Origin: Eledone cirrhosa
Lineage: Eukaryota > Mollusca > Cephalopoda > Octopoda > Eledonidae
Direction of reading: 5' to 3'
DNA: 64,000 bases
NCBI GenBank assembly: GCA_964016885.1
Contig: OZ024741.1
Coordinates: forward strand, 26,450,435-26,514,434
Shown: positions 1 to 14,300 of the stretch, in pieces
Numbering within the stretch: position 1 is the stretch's first letter
Layout of the letters: each line of letters starts with the position of its first letter
Notes under the pieces: generated by a model
What the model was told of the DNA's origin: nothing
Seen by the model: the letters and a program-made list of their open reading frames with translations, nothing else
Databases searched by the model: none
Position numbers and translations under genes: made by a program

Positions 1-2370
1 ATATTGAGGACAGAGCTCTCCTCTCACTGTGTATATTATATCCCAGCAATATTGAGGACAGAGCTCTCTTCTCACTGTGTATATTATATCCCAGCAATAT
101 TGAGGACAGAGCTCTCTTCTCACTGTGTATATTATATCCCAGCAATATTGAGGACAGAGCTCTCCTCTCACTGTGTATATTATATCCCAGCAATATTGAG
201 GACAGAGCTCTCCTCTCGCTGTGTATATTATATCCCAGCAATATTGAAGGCAGAGCTCTCCTCTCACTGTGTATATTATATCCCAGCAATATTGAGGACA
301 GAGCTCTCCTCTCACTGTGTATATTATATCCCAGCAATATTGAGGACAGAGCTCTCCTCTCACTGTGTATATTATATCCCAGCAATATTGAGGACAGAGC
401 TCTCTTCTCACTGTGTATATTACATCCCAGCAATATTGAGGACAGAGCTCTCTTCTCACTGTGTATATTATATCCCAGCAATATTGAGGACAGAGCTCTC
501 CTCTCACTGTGTATATTATATCCCAGCAATATTGAAGGCAGAGCTCTCCTGTCACTGTGTATATTATATCCCAGCAATATTGAGGGCAGAGCTCTCCTCT
601 CACTTTGTATATTATATCCCAGCAATATTGAAGGCAGAGCTCTCCTGTCACTGTGTATATTATATCCCAGCAATATTGAAGGCAGAGCTCTCCTCTCACT
701 GTGTATATTATATCCCAGCAATATTGAGGACAGAGCTCTTCTGTCACTGTGTATATTATATCCCAGCAATATTGAAGGCAGAGCTCTCCTGTCACTGTGT
801 ATATTATATCCCAGCAATATTGAAGGCAGAGCTCTCCTGTCACTGTGTATATTATATCCCAGCAATATTGAAGGCAGAGCTCTCCTGTCACTGTGTATAT
901 TATATCCCAGCAATATTGAAGGCAGAGCTCTCCTGTCACTGTGTATATTATATCCCAGCAATATTGAAGGCAGAGCTCTCCTGTCACTGTGTATATGATA
1001 TCCCAGCAATATTGAGGACAGAGCTCTCCTGTCACTGTGTATATTATATCCCAGCAATATTGAGGGCAGAGCTCTCCTCTCACTGTGTATATTATATCCC
1101 AGTAATATTGAGGGCAGAGCTCTCCTCTCACTGTGTATATTATATCCCAGCAATATTGAAGGCAGAGCTCTCCTGTCACTGTGTATATTATATCCCAGCA
1201 ATATTGAGGGCAGAGCTCTCCTCTCACTGTGTATATTATATCCCAGCAATATTGAAGGCAGAGCTCTCCTGTCACTGTGTATATTATATCCCAGCAATAT
1301 TGAAGGCAGAGCTCTCCTCTCACTGTGTATATTATATCCCAGCAATATTGAGGACAGAGCTCTTCTGTCACTGTGTATATCATATCCCAGCAATATTGAG
1401 GACAGAGCTCTCCTGTCACTGTGTATATGATATCCCAGCAATATTGAGGACAGAGCTCTCCTGTCACTGTGTATATTATATCCCAGCAATATTGAGGACA
1501 GAGCTCTCCTCTCACTGTGTATATTATATCCCAGCAATATTGAGGACAGAGCTCTCTTCTCACTGTGTATATTATATCCCAGCAATATTGAGGACAGAGC
1601 TCTCTTCTCACTGTGTATATTATATCCCAGCAATATTGAGGACAGAGCTCTCCTCTCACTGTGTATATTATATCCCAGCAATATTGAGGACAGAGCTCTC
1701 CTCTCGCTGTGTATATTATATCCCAGCAATATTGAAGGCAGAGCTCTCCTCTCACTGTGTATATTATATCCCAGCAATATTGAGGACAGAGCTCTCCTCT
1801 CACTGTGTATATTATATCCCAGCAATATTGAGGACAGAGCTCTCCTCTCACTGTGTATATTATATCCCAGCAATATTGAGGACAGAGCTCTCTTCTCACT
1901 GTGTATATTACATCCCAGCAATATTGAGGACAGAGCTCTCTTCTCACTGTGTATATTATATCCCAGCAATATTGAGGACAGAGCTCTCCTCTCACTGTGT
2001 ATATTATATCCCAGCAATATTGAAGGCAGAGCTCTCCTGTCACTGTGTATATTATATCCCAGCAATATTGAGGGCAGAGCTCTCCTCTCACTTTGTATAT
2101 TATATCCCAGCAATATTGAAGGCAGAGCTCTCCTGTCACTGTGTATATTATATCCCAGCAATATTGAAGGCAGAGCTCTCCTCTCACTGTGTATATTATA
2201 TCCCAGCAATATTGAGGACAGAGCTCTTCTGTCACTGTGTATATTATATCCCAGCAATATTGAAGGCAGAGCTCTCCTGTCACTGTGTATATTATATCCC
2301 AGCAATATTGAAGGCAGAGCTCTCCTGTCACTGTGTATATTATATCCCAGCAATATTGAAGGCAGAGCTC
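1..2370 (+). repeat. 1,488-bp (31-monomer) duplication inside the satellite
   Basis: Rare variant positions recur exactly 1,488 bp apart. A G in CTCTCGCTG is at 218 and 1706. A C in TATTACATCCC is at 423 and 1911. Monomer order from about 1 to 870 is repeated at about 1,489 to 2,360 and then diverges. Confidence 0.85.
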
Positions 2371-5300
2371 TCCTCTCACTGTGTATATTATATCCCAGCA
2401 ATATTGAAGGCAGAGCTCTCCTGTCACTGTGTATATTATATCCCAGCAATATTGAGGACAGAGCTCTCCTGTCACTGTGTATATTATATCCCAGCAATAT
2501 TGAAGGCAGAGCTCTCCTGTCACTGTGTATATTATATCCCAGCAATATTGAAGGCAGAGCTCTCCTCTCACTGTGTATATTATATCCCAGCAATATTGAA
2601 GGCAGAGCTCTCCTCTCACTGTGTATATTATATCCCAGCAATATTGAGGACAGAGCTCTCCTCTCACTGTGTATATTATATCCCAGCAATATTGAGGACA
2701 GAGCTCTCCTCTCACTGTGTATATTATATCCCAGCAATATTGAGGACAGAGCTCTCCTGTCACTGTGTATATTATATCCCAGCAATATTGAAGGCAGAGC
2801 TCTCCTGTCACTGTGTATATTATATCCCAGCAATATTGAAGGCAGAGCTCTCCTCTCACTGTGTATATTATATCCCAGCAATATTGAGGACAGAGCTCTC
2901 CTCTCACTGTGTATATTATATCCCAGCAATATTGAGGTCAGAGCTCTCTTCTCACTGTGTATATTATATCCGAGCAATATTGAGGGCAGAGCTCTCCTCT
3001 CACTGTATATATTATATCCCAGCAATATTGAAGGCAGAGCTCTTCTTTCACTGTGTATATGATATCCTAGCAATATTGAGGGCAGAGCTCTCCTGTCACT
3101 GTGTATATGATATCCCAGCAATATTGAGGACAGAGCTCTCCTGTCACTGTGTATATTATATCCCAGCAATATTGAAGGCAGAGCTCTCTTCTCACTGTGT
3201 ATATTTTATCCTAGCAATATTGAGGACAGAGCTCTCTTCTCACTGTGTATATTATATCCCAGCAATATTGAGGACAGAGCTCTCCTGTCACTGTGTTTAT
3301 TATATCCCAGCAATATTGAGGACAGAGCTCTCCTGTCACTGTGTATATGATATCCCAGCAATATTGAGGACAGAGCTCTCCTGTCACTGTGTATATGATA
3401 TCCCAGCAATATTGAGGACAGAGCTCTCCTGTCACTGTGTATATTATATCCCAGCAATATTGAGGGCAGAACTGCTCCCCTCACTGTGTATATTATATCC
3501 CAGCAATATTGAAGGCAGAGCTCTTCTTTCACTGTGTATATTATATCCCAGCAATATTGAGGACAGAGCTCTCCTGTCACTGTGTATATTATATCCCAGC
3601 AATATTGAGGACAGAGCTCTCCTGTCACTGTGTATATTATATCCCAGGAATATTGAGGGCAGAACTGCTCCCCTCACTGTGTATATTATATCCCAGCAAT
3701 ATTGAGGACAGAGCTCTCCTGTCACTGTGTATATTATATCCCAGCAATATTGAGGGCAGAACTGCTCCCCTCACTGTGTATATTATATCCCAGCAATATT
3801 GAAGGCAGAGCTCTTCTTTCACTGTCTATATGATATCCCAGCAATATTGAAGGCAGAGCTCTCCTGTCACTGTGTATATTATATCCCAGCAATATTGAAG
3901 GCAGAGCTCTCCTGTCACTGTGTATATTATATCCCAGCAATATTGAAGGCAGAGCTCTCCTCTCACTGTGTATATTATATCCCAGCAATATTGAAGGCAG
4001 AGCTCTCCTGTCACTGTGTATATTATATCCCAGCAATATTGAGGACAGAGCTCTCCTGTCACTGTGTATATTATATCCCAGCAATATTGAAGGCAGAGCT
4101 CTCCTGTCACTGTGTATATTATATCCCAGCAATATTGAAGGCAGAGCTCTCCTCTCACTGTGTATATTATATCCCAGCAATATTGAAGGCAGAGCTCTCC
4201 TCTCACTGTGTATATTATATCCCAGCAATATTGAGGACAGAGCTCTCCTCTCACTGTGTATATTATATCCCAGCAATATTGAGGACAGAGCTCTCCTCTC
4301 ACTGTGTATATTATATCCCAGCAATATTGAGGACAGAGCTCTCCTGTCACTGTGTATATTATATCCCAGCAATATTGAAGGCAGAGCTCTCCTGTCACTG
4401 TGTATATTATATCCCAGCAATATTGAAGGCAGAGCTCTCCTGTCACTGTGTATATTATATCCCAGCAATATTGAAGGCAGAGCTCTCCTCTCACTGTGTA
4501 TATTATATCCCAGCAATATTGAAGGCAGAGCTCTCCTCTCACTGTGTATATTATATCCCAGCAATATTGAAGGCAGAGCTCTCCTGTCACTGTGTATATT
4601 ATATCCCAGCAATATTGAGGACAGAGCTCTCCTGTCACTGTGTATATTATATCCCAGCAATATTGAGGGCAGAGCTCTCCTCTCACTGTGTATATTATAT
4701 CCCAGCAATATTGAAGGCAGAGCTCTCCTGTCACTGTGTATATTATATCCCAGCAATATTGAAGGCAGAGCTCTCCTGTCACTGTGTATATTATATCCCA
4801 GCAATATTGAAGGCAGAGCTCTCCTGTCACTGTGTATATTATATCCCAGCAATATTGAAGGCAGAGCTCTCCTCTCACTGTGTATATTATATCCCAGCAA
4901 TATTGAAGGCAGAGCTCTCCTGTCACTGTGTATATTATATCCCAGCAATATTGAAGGCAGAGCTCTCCTGTCACTGTGTATATTATATCCCAGCAATATT
5001 GAGGACAGAGCTCTCCTCTCACTGTGTATATTATATCCCAGCAATATTGAGGACAGAGCTCTCTTCTCACTGTGTATATTATATCCCAGCAATATTGAGG
5101 ACAGAGCTCTCCTCTCACTGTGTATATTATATCCCAGCAATATTGAGGACAGAGCTCTCCTCTCACTGTGTATATTATATCCCAGCAATATTGAGGTCAG
5201 AGCTCTCTTCTCACTGTGTATATTATATCCGAGCAATATTGAGGGCAGAGCTCTCCTCTCACTGTATATATTATATCCCAGCAATATTGAAGGCAGAGCT

Positions 5301-8300
5301 CTTCTTTCACTGTGTATATGATATCCTAGCAATATTGAGGGCAGAGCTCTCCTGTCACTGTGTATATGATATCCCAGCAATATTGAGGACAGAGCTCTCC
5401 TGTCACTGTGTATATTATATCCCAGCAATATTGAAGGCAGAGCTCTCTTCTCACTGTGTATATTTTATCCTAGCAATATTGAGGACAGAGCTCTCTTCTC
5501 ACTGTGTATATTATATCCCAGCAATATTGAGGACAGAGCTCTCCTGTCACTGTGTTTATTATATCCCAGCAATATTGAGGACAGAGCTCTCCTGTCACTG
5601 TGTATATGATATCCCAGCAATATTGAGGACAGAGCTCTCCTGTCACTGTGTATATGATATCCCAGCAATATTGAGGACAGAGCTCTCCTGTCACTGTGTA
5701 TATTATATCCCAGCAATATTGAGGGCAGAACTGCTCCCCTCACTGTGTATATTATATCCCAGCAATATTGAAGGCAGAGCTCTTCTTTCACTGTGTATAT
5801 TATATCCCAGCAATATTGAGGACAGAGCTCTCCTGTCACTGTGTATATTATATCCCAGCAATATTGAGGACAGAGCTCTCCTGTCACTGTGTATATTATA
5901 TCCCAGGAATATTGAGGGCAGAACTGCTCCCCTCACTGTGTATATTATATCCCAGCAATATTGAGGACAGAGCTCTCCTCTCACTGTGTATATTATATCC
6001 CAGCAATATTGAAGGCAGAGCTCTTCTTTCACTGTGTATATGATATCCCAGCAATATTGAGGACAGAGCTCTCCTGTCACTGTGTATATTATATCCCAGC
6101 AATATTGAGGGCAGAACTGCTCCCCTCACTGTGTATATTATATCCCAGCAATATTGAAGGCAGAGCTCTTCTTTCACTGTCTATATGATATCCCAGCAAT
6201 ATTGAGGACAGAGCTCTCCTGTCACTGTGTATATTATATCCCAGCAATATTGAGGGCAGAACTGCTCCCCTCACTGTGTATATTATATCCCAGCAATATT
6301 GAAGGCAGAGATCTTCTTTCACTGTGTATATGATATCCCAGCAATATTGAGGACAGAGCTCTCCTGTCACTGTGTATATTATATCCCAGCAATATTGAGG
6401 GCAGAGCTCTCCTGTCACTGTGTTTATTATATCTCAGCAATATTGAAGGCAGAGCTCTCCTGTCACTGTGTTTATTATATCCCAGCAATATTGAAGGCAG
6501 AGCTCTCCTGTCACTGTGTATATCATATCCCAGCAATATTGAGGACAGAGCTCTCCTGTCACTGTTTATTATATCCCAGGAATATTGAAGGCAGAGCTCT
6601 CCTGTCACTGTGTATATCATATCCCAGCAATATTGAAGGCAGAGCTCTCCTCTCACTGTGTATATTATATCCCAGCAATATTGAGGGCAGAGCTCTCCTC
6701 TCACTGTGTATATCATATCCCAGCAATATTGAGGACAGAGCTCTCCTCTCACTGTGTATATTATATCCCAGCAATATTGAGGGCAGAGCTCTCCTGTCAC
6801 TGTATATCATATCCCAGCAATATTGAAGGCAGAGCTCTCCTGTCACTGTGTATATTATATCCCAGCAATATTGAAGGCAGAGCTCTCCTCTCACTGTGTA
6901 TATTATATCCCAGCAATATTGAGGGCAGAGCTCTCTTCTCACTGTGTATATTATATCCCAGCAATATTGAGGACAGAGCTCTCCTCTCACTGTGTATATT
7001 ATATCCCAGCAATATTGAGGGCAGAGCTCTCCTCTCACTGTGTATATCATATCCCACAATATTGAGGACAGAGCTCTCCTGTCACTGTGTTTATTATATC
7101 CCAGCAATATTGAGGACAGAGCTCTCCTGTCACTGTATATCATATCCCACAATATTGAGGACAGAGCTCTCCTGTCACTGTGTATATTATATACCAGCAA
7201 TATTGAGGGCAGAGCTCTCCTGTCACTGTGTATATCATATCTCACAATATTGAGGACAGAGCTCTCCTGTCACTGTGTTTATCATATCCCAGCAATATTG
7301 AGGGCACAGCTCTCCTCTCACTGTGTATATTATATCCCAGCAATATTGAAGGCAGAGCTCTCCTCTCACTGTGTATATCATATCCCACAATATTGAGGAC
7401 AGAGCTCTCCTGTCACTGTGTTTATCATATCCCAGCAATATTGAGGGCAGAGCTCTCCTGTCACCGTGTATATTATATCCCAGCAATATTGAGGACAGAG
7501 CTCTTCTTTCACTGTGTATATGATATCCCAGTAATATTGAGGACAGAGCTCTCCTGTCACTGTGTTTATTATATCCCACAATATTGAGGACAGAGCTTTC
7601 CTGTCACTGTGTTTATTATATCCCAGCAATATTGAAGGCAGAGCTCTCCTGTCACTGTGTATATTATATCCCAGCAATATTGAGGGCAGAGCTCTCCTGT
7701 CACTGTGTATATTATATCCCAGCAATATTGAAGGCAGAGCTCTCCTGTCACTGTGTTTATCATATCCCAGCAATATTGAGGACAGAGCTCTCCTGTCACT
7801 GTGTATATTATATCCCAGCAATATTGAGGGCAGAGCTCTCCTCTCACTGTGTATATTATATCCCAGCAATATTGAAGGCAGAGATCTCCTGTCACTGTGT
7901 ATATGATATCCCAGCAATATTGAGGACAGAGCTCTCCTGTCACTGTGTATATTATATCCCACAATATTGAGGACAGAGCTCTCCTGTCACTGTGTATATT
8001 ATATCCCAGTAATATTGAGGGCAGAGCTCTCCTGTCACTGTGTATATTATATCTCAGCAATATTGAAGGCAGAGATCTCCTGTCACTGTGTATATTATAT
8101 CCCAGCAATATTGAGGGCAGAGCTCTCCTGTCACTGTGTATATTATATCCCACAATATTGAGGACAGAGCTCTCCTGTCACTGTGTATATTATATCCCAG
8201 CAATATTGAGGACAGAGCTCTCCTGTCACTGTGTATATCATATCCCACAATATTGAGGACAGAGCTCTCCTGTCACTGTGTATATTATATCCCAGTAATA

Positions 8301-11300
8301 TTGAGGGCAGAGCTCTCTTCTCACTGTATATTATATCCCAGCAATATTGAGGGCAGAGCTCTCCTCTCACTGTGTATATTATATCCCAGCAATATTGAAG
8401 GCAGAGCTCTCCTGTCACTGTGTATATTATATCCCAGCAATATTGAGGGCAGAGCTCTCCTGTCACTGTGTATATCATATCCCAGCAATATTGAAGGCAG
8501 AGCTCTCCTGTCAATGTGTATATTATATCCCACAATATTGAAGGCAGAGCTCTCCTCTCACTGTGTATATTATATCCCAGCAATATTGAGGACAGAGCTC
8601 TCCTCTCACTGTGTATATTATATCCCACAATATTGAAGGCAGAGCTCTCCTGTCACTGTGTATATCATATCCCAGCAATATTGAGGACAGAGCTCTCCTC
8701 TCACTGTGTATATTATATCCCACAATATTGAAGGCAGAGCTCTCCTGTCACTGTGTATATCATATCCCAGCAATATTGAAGGCAGAGCTCTCCTGTCACT
8801 GTGTATATTATATCCCAGCAATATTGAGGGCAGAGCTCTCCTCTCACTGTGTATATTATATCCCAGCAATATTGAGGACAGAGCTCTCCTCTCACTGTGT
8901 ATATCATATCCCAGCAATATTGAAGGCAGAGCTCTCCTGTCACTGTGTATATTATATCCCAGCAATATTGAGGGCAGAGCTCTCCTCTCACTGTGTATAT
9001 TATATCCCAGCAATATTGAGGACAGAGCTCTCCTCTCACTGTGTATATTATATCCCAGCAATATTGAAGGCAGAGCTCTCCTGTCACTGTGTATATTATA
9101 TCCCAGCAATATTGAAGGCAGAGCTCTCCTCTCACTGTGTATATTATATCCCAGCAATATTGAGGACAGAGCTCTTCTGTCACTGTGTATATGATATCCC
9201 AGCAATATTGAGGACAGAGCTCTTCTGTCACTGTGTATATTATATCCCAGCAATATTGAGGGCAGAGCTCTCCTCTCACTGTGTATATTATATCCCAGCA
9301 ATATTGAGGACAGAGCTCTCCTCTCACTGTGTATATTATATCCCAGCAATATTGAGGACAGAGCTCTCTTCTCACTGTGTATATTATATCCCAGCAATAT
9401 TGAGGACAGAGCTCTCTTCTCACTGTGTATATTATATCCCAGCAATATTGAGGACAGAGCTCTCCTCTCACTGTGTATATTATATCCCAGCAATATTGAG
9501 GACAGAGCTCTCCTCTCGCTGTGTATATTATATCCCAGCAATATTGAAGGCAGAGCTCTCCTCTCACTGTGTATATTATATCCCAGCAATATTGAGGACA
9601 GAGCTCTCCTCTCACTGTGTATATTATATCCCAGCAATATTGAGGACAGAGCTCTCCTCTCACTGTGTATATTATATCCCAGCAATATTGAGGGCAGAGC
9701 TCTCCTCTCACTGTGTATATCATATCCCACAATATTGAGGACAGAGCTCTCCTGTCACTGTGTTTATTATATCCCAGCAATATTGAGGACAGAGCTCTCC
9801 TGTCACTGTGTATATCATATCCCACAATATTGAGGACAGAGCTCTCCTGTCACTGTGTATATTATATACCAGCAATATTGAGGGCAGAGCTCTCCTGTCA
9901 CTGTGTATATCATATCTCACAATATTGAGGACAGAGCTCTCCTGTCACTGTGTTTATCATATCCCAGCAATATTGAGGGCACAGCTCTCCTCTCACTGTG
10001 TATATTATATCCCAGCAATATTGAAGGCAGAGCTCTCCCCTCACTGTGTATATCATATCCCACAATATTGAGGACAGAGCTCTCCTGTCACTGTGTTTAT
10101 TATATCCCAGCAATATTGAAGGCAGAGCTCTCCTGTCACTGTGTATATTATATCCCAGCAATATTGAGGGCAGAGCTCTCCTGTCACTGTGTATATTATA
10201 TCCCAGCAATATTGAAGGCAGAGCTCTCCTGTCACTGTGTTTATCATATCCCAGCAATATTGAGGACAGAGCTCTTCTGTCACTGTGTATATTATATCCC
10301 AGCAATATTGAGGGCACAGCTCTCCTCTCACTGTGTATATTATATCCCAGCAATATTGAAGGCAGAGCTCTCCTCTCACTGTGTATATTATATCCCACAA
10401 CATTGAGGGCAGAGCTCTCTTGTCACTGTGTATATTATATCCCAGCAATATTGAAGGCAGAGCTCTCCTGTCACTGTGTATATCATATCCCAGCAATATT
10501 GAGGACAGAGCTCTTCTGTCACTGTGTATATTATATCCCAGCAATATTGAGGGCACAGCTCTCCTCTCACTGTGTATATTATATCCCAGCAATATTGAAG
10601 GCAGAGCTCTCCTCTCACTGTGTATATTATATCCCACAATATTGAGGGCAGAGCTCTCTTGTCACTGTGTATATTATATCCCAGCAATATTGAAGGCAGA
10701 GCTCTCCTGTCACTGTGTATATTATATCCCAGTAATATTGAGGGCAGAGCTCTCCTCTCACTGTGTATATTATATCCCAGCAATATTGAAGGCAGAGCTC
10801 TCCTGTCACTGTGTATATTATATCCCAGCAATATTGAGGGCAGAGCTCTCCTCTCACTGTGTATATTATATCCCAGCAATATTGAAGGCAGAGCTCTCCT
10901 GTCACTGTGTATATTATATCCCAGCAATATTGAAGGCAGAGCTCTCCTCTCACTGTGTATATTATATCCCAGCAATATTGAGGGCAGAGCTCTCCTGTCA
11001 CTGTGTATATGATATCCCAGCAATATTGAGGACAGAGCTCTTCTGTCACTGTGTATATTATATCCCAGCAATATTGAGGGCAGAGCTCTCCTCTCACTGT
11101 GTATATTATATCCCAGCAATATTGAGGACAGAGCTCTCCTCTCACTGTGTATATTATATCCCAGCAATATTGAGGACAGAGCTCTCCTCTCACTGTGTAT
11201 ATTATATCCCAGCAATATTGAGGACAGAGCTCTCCTGTCACTGTGTATATTATATCCCAGCAATATTGAAGGCAGAGCTCTCCTGTCACTGTGTATATTA

Positions 11301-14300
11301 TATCCCAGCAATATTGAGGACAGAGCTCTCTTCTCACTGTGTATATTATATCCCAGCAATATTGAGGACAGAGCTCTCTTCTCACTGTGTATATTATATC
11401 CCAGCAATATTGAGGACAGAGCTCTCTTCTCACTGTGTATATTATATCCCAGCAATATTGAGGACAGAGCTCTCCTCTCACTGTGTATATTATATCCCAG
11501 CAATATTGAGGACAGAGCTCTCCTCTCGCTGTGTATATTATATCCCAGCAATATTGAAGGCAGAGCTCTCCTCTCACTGTGTATATTATATCCCAGCAAT
11601 ATTGAGGACAGAGCTCTCCTCTCACTGTGTATATTATATCCCAGCAATATTGAGGACAGAGCTCTCCTCTCACTGTGTATATTATATCCCAGCAATATTG
11701 AGGACAGAGCTCTCTTCTCACTGTGTATATTACATCCCAGCAATATTGAGGACAGAGCTCTCTTCTCACTGTGTATATTATATCCCAGCAATATTGAGGA
11801 CAGAGCTCTCCTCTCACTGTGTATATTATATCCCAGCAATATTGAAGGCAGAGCTCTCCTGTCACTGTGTATATTATATCCCAGCAATATTGAGGGCAGA
11901 GCTCTCCTCTCACTTTGTATATTATATCCCAGCAATATTGAAGGCAGAGCTCTCCTGTCACTGTGTATATTATATCCCAGCAATATTGAAGGCAGAGCTC
12001 TCCTCTCACTGTGTATATTATATCCCAGCAATATTGAGGACAGAGCTCTTCTGTCACTGTGTATATTATATCCCAGCAATATTGAAGGCAGAGCTCTCCT
12101 GTCACTGTGTATATTATATCCCAGCAATATTGAAGGCAGAGCTCTCCTGTCACTGTGTATATTATATCCCAGCAATATTGAAGGCAGAGCTCTCCTCTCA
12201 CTGTGTATATTATATCCCAGCAATATTGAAGGCAGAGCTCTCCTGTCACTGTGTATATTATATCCCAGCAATATTGAGGACAGAGCTCTCCTGTCACTGT
12301 GTATATTATATCCCAGCAATATTGAAGGCAGAGCTCTCCTGTCACTGTGTATATTATATCCCAGCAATATTGAAGGCAGAGCTCTCCTCTCACTGTGTAT
12401 ATTATATCCCAGCAATATTGAAGGCAGAGCTCTCCTCTCACTGTGTATATTATATCCCAGCAATATTGAGGACAGAGCTCTCCTCTCACTGTGTATATTA
12501 TATCCCAGCAATATTGAGGACAGAGCTCTCCTCTCACTGTGTATATTATATCCCAGCAATATTGAGGACAGAGCTCTCCTGTCACTGTGTATATTATATC
12601 CCAGCAATATTGAAGGCAGAGCTCTCCTGTCACTGTGTATATTATATCCCAGCAATATTGAAGGCAGAGCTCTCCTCTCACTGTGTATATTATATCCCAG
12701 CAATATTGAGGACAGAGCTCTCCTCTCACTGTGTATATTATATCCCAGCAATATTGAGGTCAGAGCTCTCTTCTCACTGTGTATATTATATCCGAGCAAT
12801 ATTGAGGGCAGAGCTCTCCTCTCACTGTATATATTATATCCCAGCAATATTGAAGGCAGAGCTCTTCTTTCACTGTGTATATGATATCCTAGCAATATTG
12901 AGGGCAGAGCTCTCCTGTCACTGTGTATATGATATCCCAGCAATATTGAGGACAGAGCTCTCCTGTCACTGTGTATATTATATCCCAGCAATATTGAAGG
13001 CAGAGCTCTCTTCTCACTGTGTATATTTTATCCTAGCAATATTGAGGACAGAGCTCTCTTCTCACTGTGTATATTATATCCCAGCAATATTGAGGACAGA
13101 GCTCTCCTGTCACTGTGTTTATTATATCCCAGCAATATTGAGGACAGAGCTCTCCTGTCACTGTGTATATGATATCCCAGCAATATTGAGGACAGAGCTC
13201 TCCTGTCACTGTGTATATGATATCCCAGCAATATTGAGGACAGAGCTCTCCTGTCACTGTGTATATTATATCCCAGCAATATTGAGGGCAGAACTGCTCC
13301 CCTCACTGTGTATATTATATCCCAGCAATATTGAAGGCAGAGCTCTTCTTTCACTGTGTATATTATATCCCAGCAATATTGAGGACAGAGCTCTCCTGTC
13401 ACTGTGTATATTATATCCCAGCAATATTGAGGACAGAGCTCTCCTGTCACTGTGTATATTATATCCCAGGAATATTGAGGGCAGAACTGCTCCCCTCACT
13501 GTGTATATTATATCCCAGCAATATTGAGGACAGAGCTCTCCTGTCACTGTGTATATTATATCCCAGCAATATTGAGGGCAGAACTGCTCCCCTCACTGTG
13601 TATATTATATCCCAGCAATATTGAAGGCAGAGCTCTTCTTTCACTGTCTATATGATATCCCAGCAATATTGAAGGCAGAGCTCTCCTGTCACTGTGTATA
13701 TTATATCCCAGCAATATTGAAGGCAGAGCTCTCCTGTCACTGTGTATATTATATCCCAGCAATATTGAAGGCAGAGCTCTCCTCTCACTGTGTATATTAT
13801 ATCCCAGCAATATTGAAGGCAGAGCTCTCCTGTCACTGTGTATATTATATCCCAGCAATATTGAGGACAGAGCTCTCCTGTCACTGTGTATATTATATCC
13901 CAGCAATATTGAAGGCAGAGCTCTCCTGTCACTGTGTATATTATATCCCAGCAATATTGAAGGCAGAGCTCTCCTCTCACTGTGTATATTATATCCCAGC
14001 AATATTGAAGGCAGAGCTCTCCTCTCACTGTGTATATTATATCCCAGCAATATTGAGGACAGAGCTCTCCTCTCACTGTGTATATTATATCCCAGCAATA
14101 TTGAGGACAGAGCTCTCCTCTCACTGTGTATATTATATCCCAGCAATATTGAGGACAGAGCTCTCCTGTCACTGTGTATATTATATCCCAGCAATATTGA
14201 AGGCAGAGCTCTCCTGTCACTGTGTATATTATATCCCAGCAATATTGAAGGCAGAGCTCTCCTGTCACTGTGTATATTATATCCCAGCAATATTGAAGGC

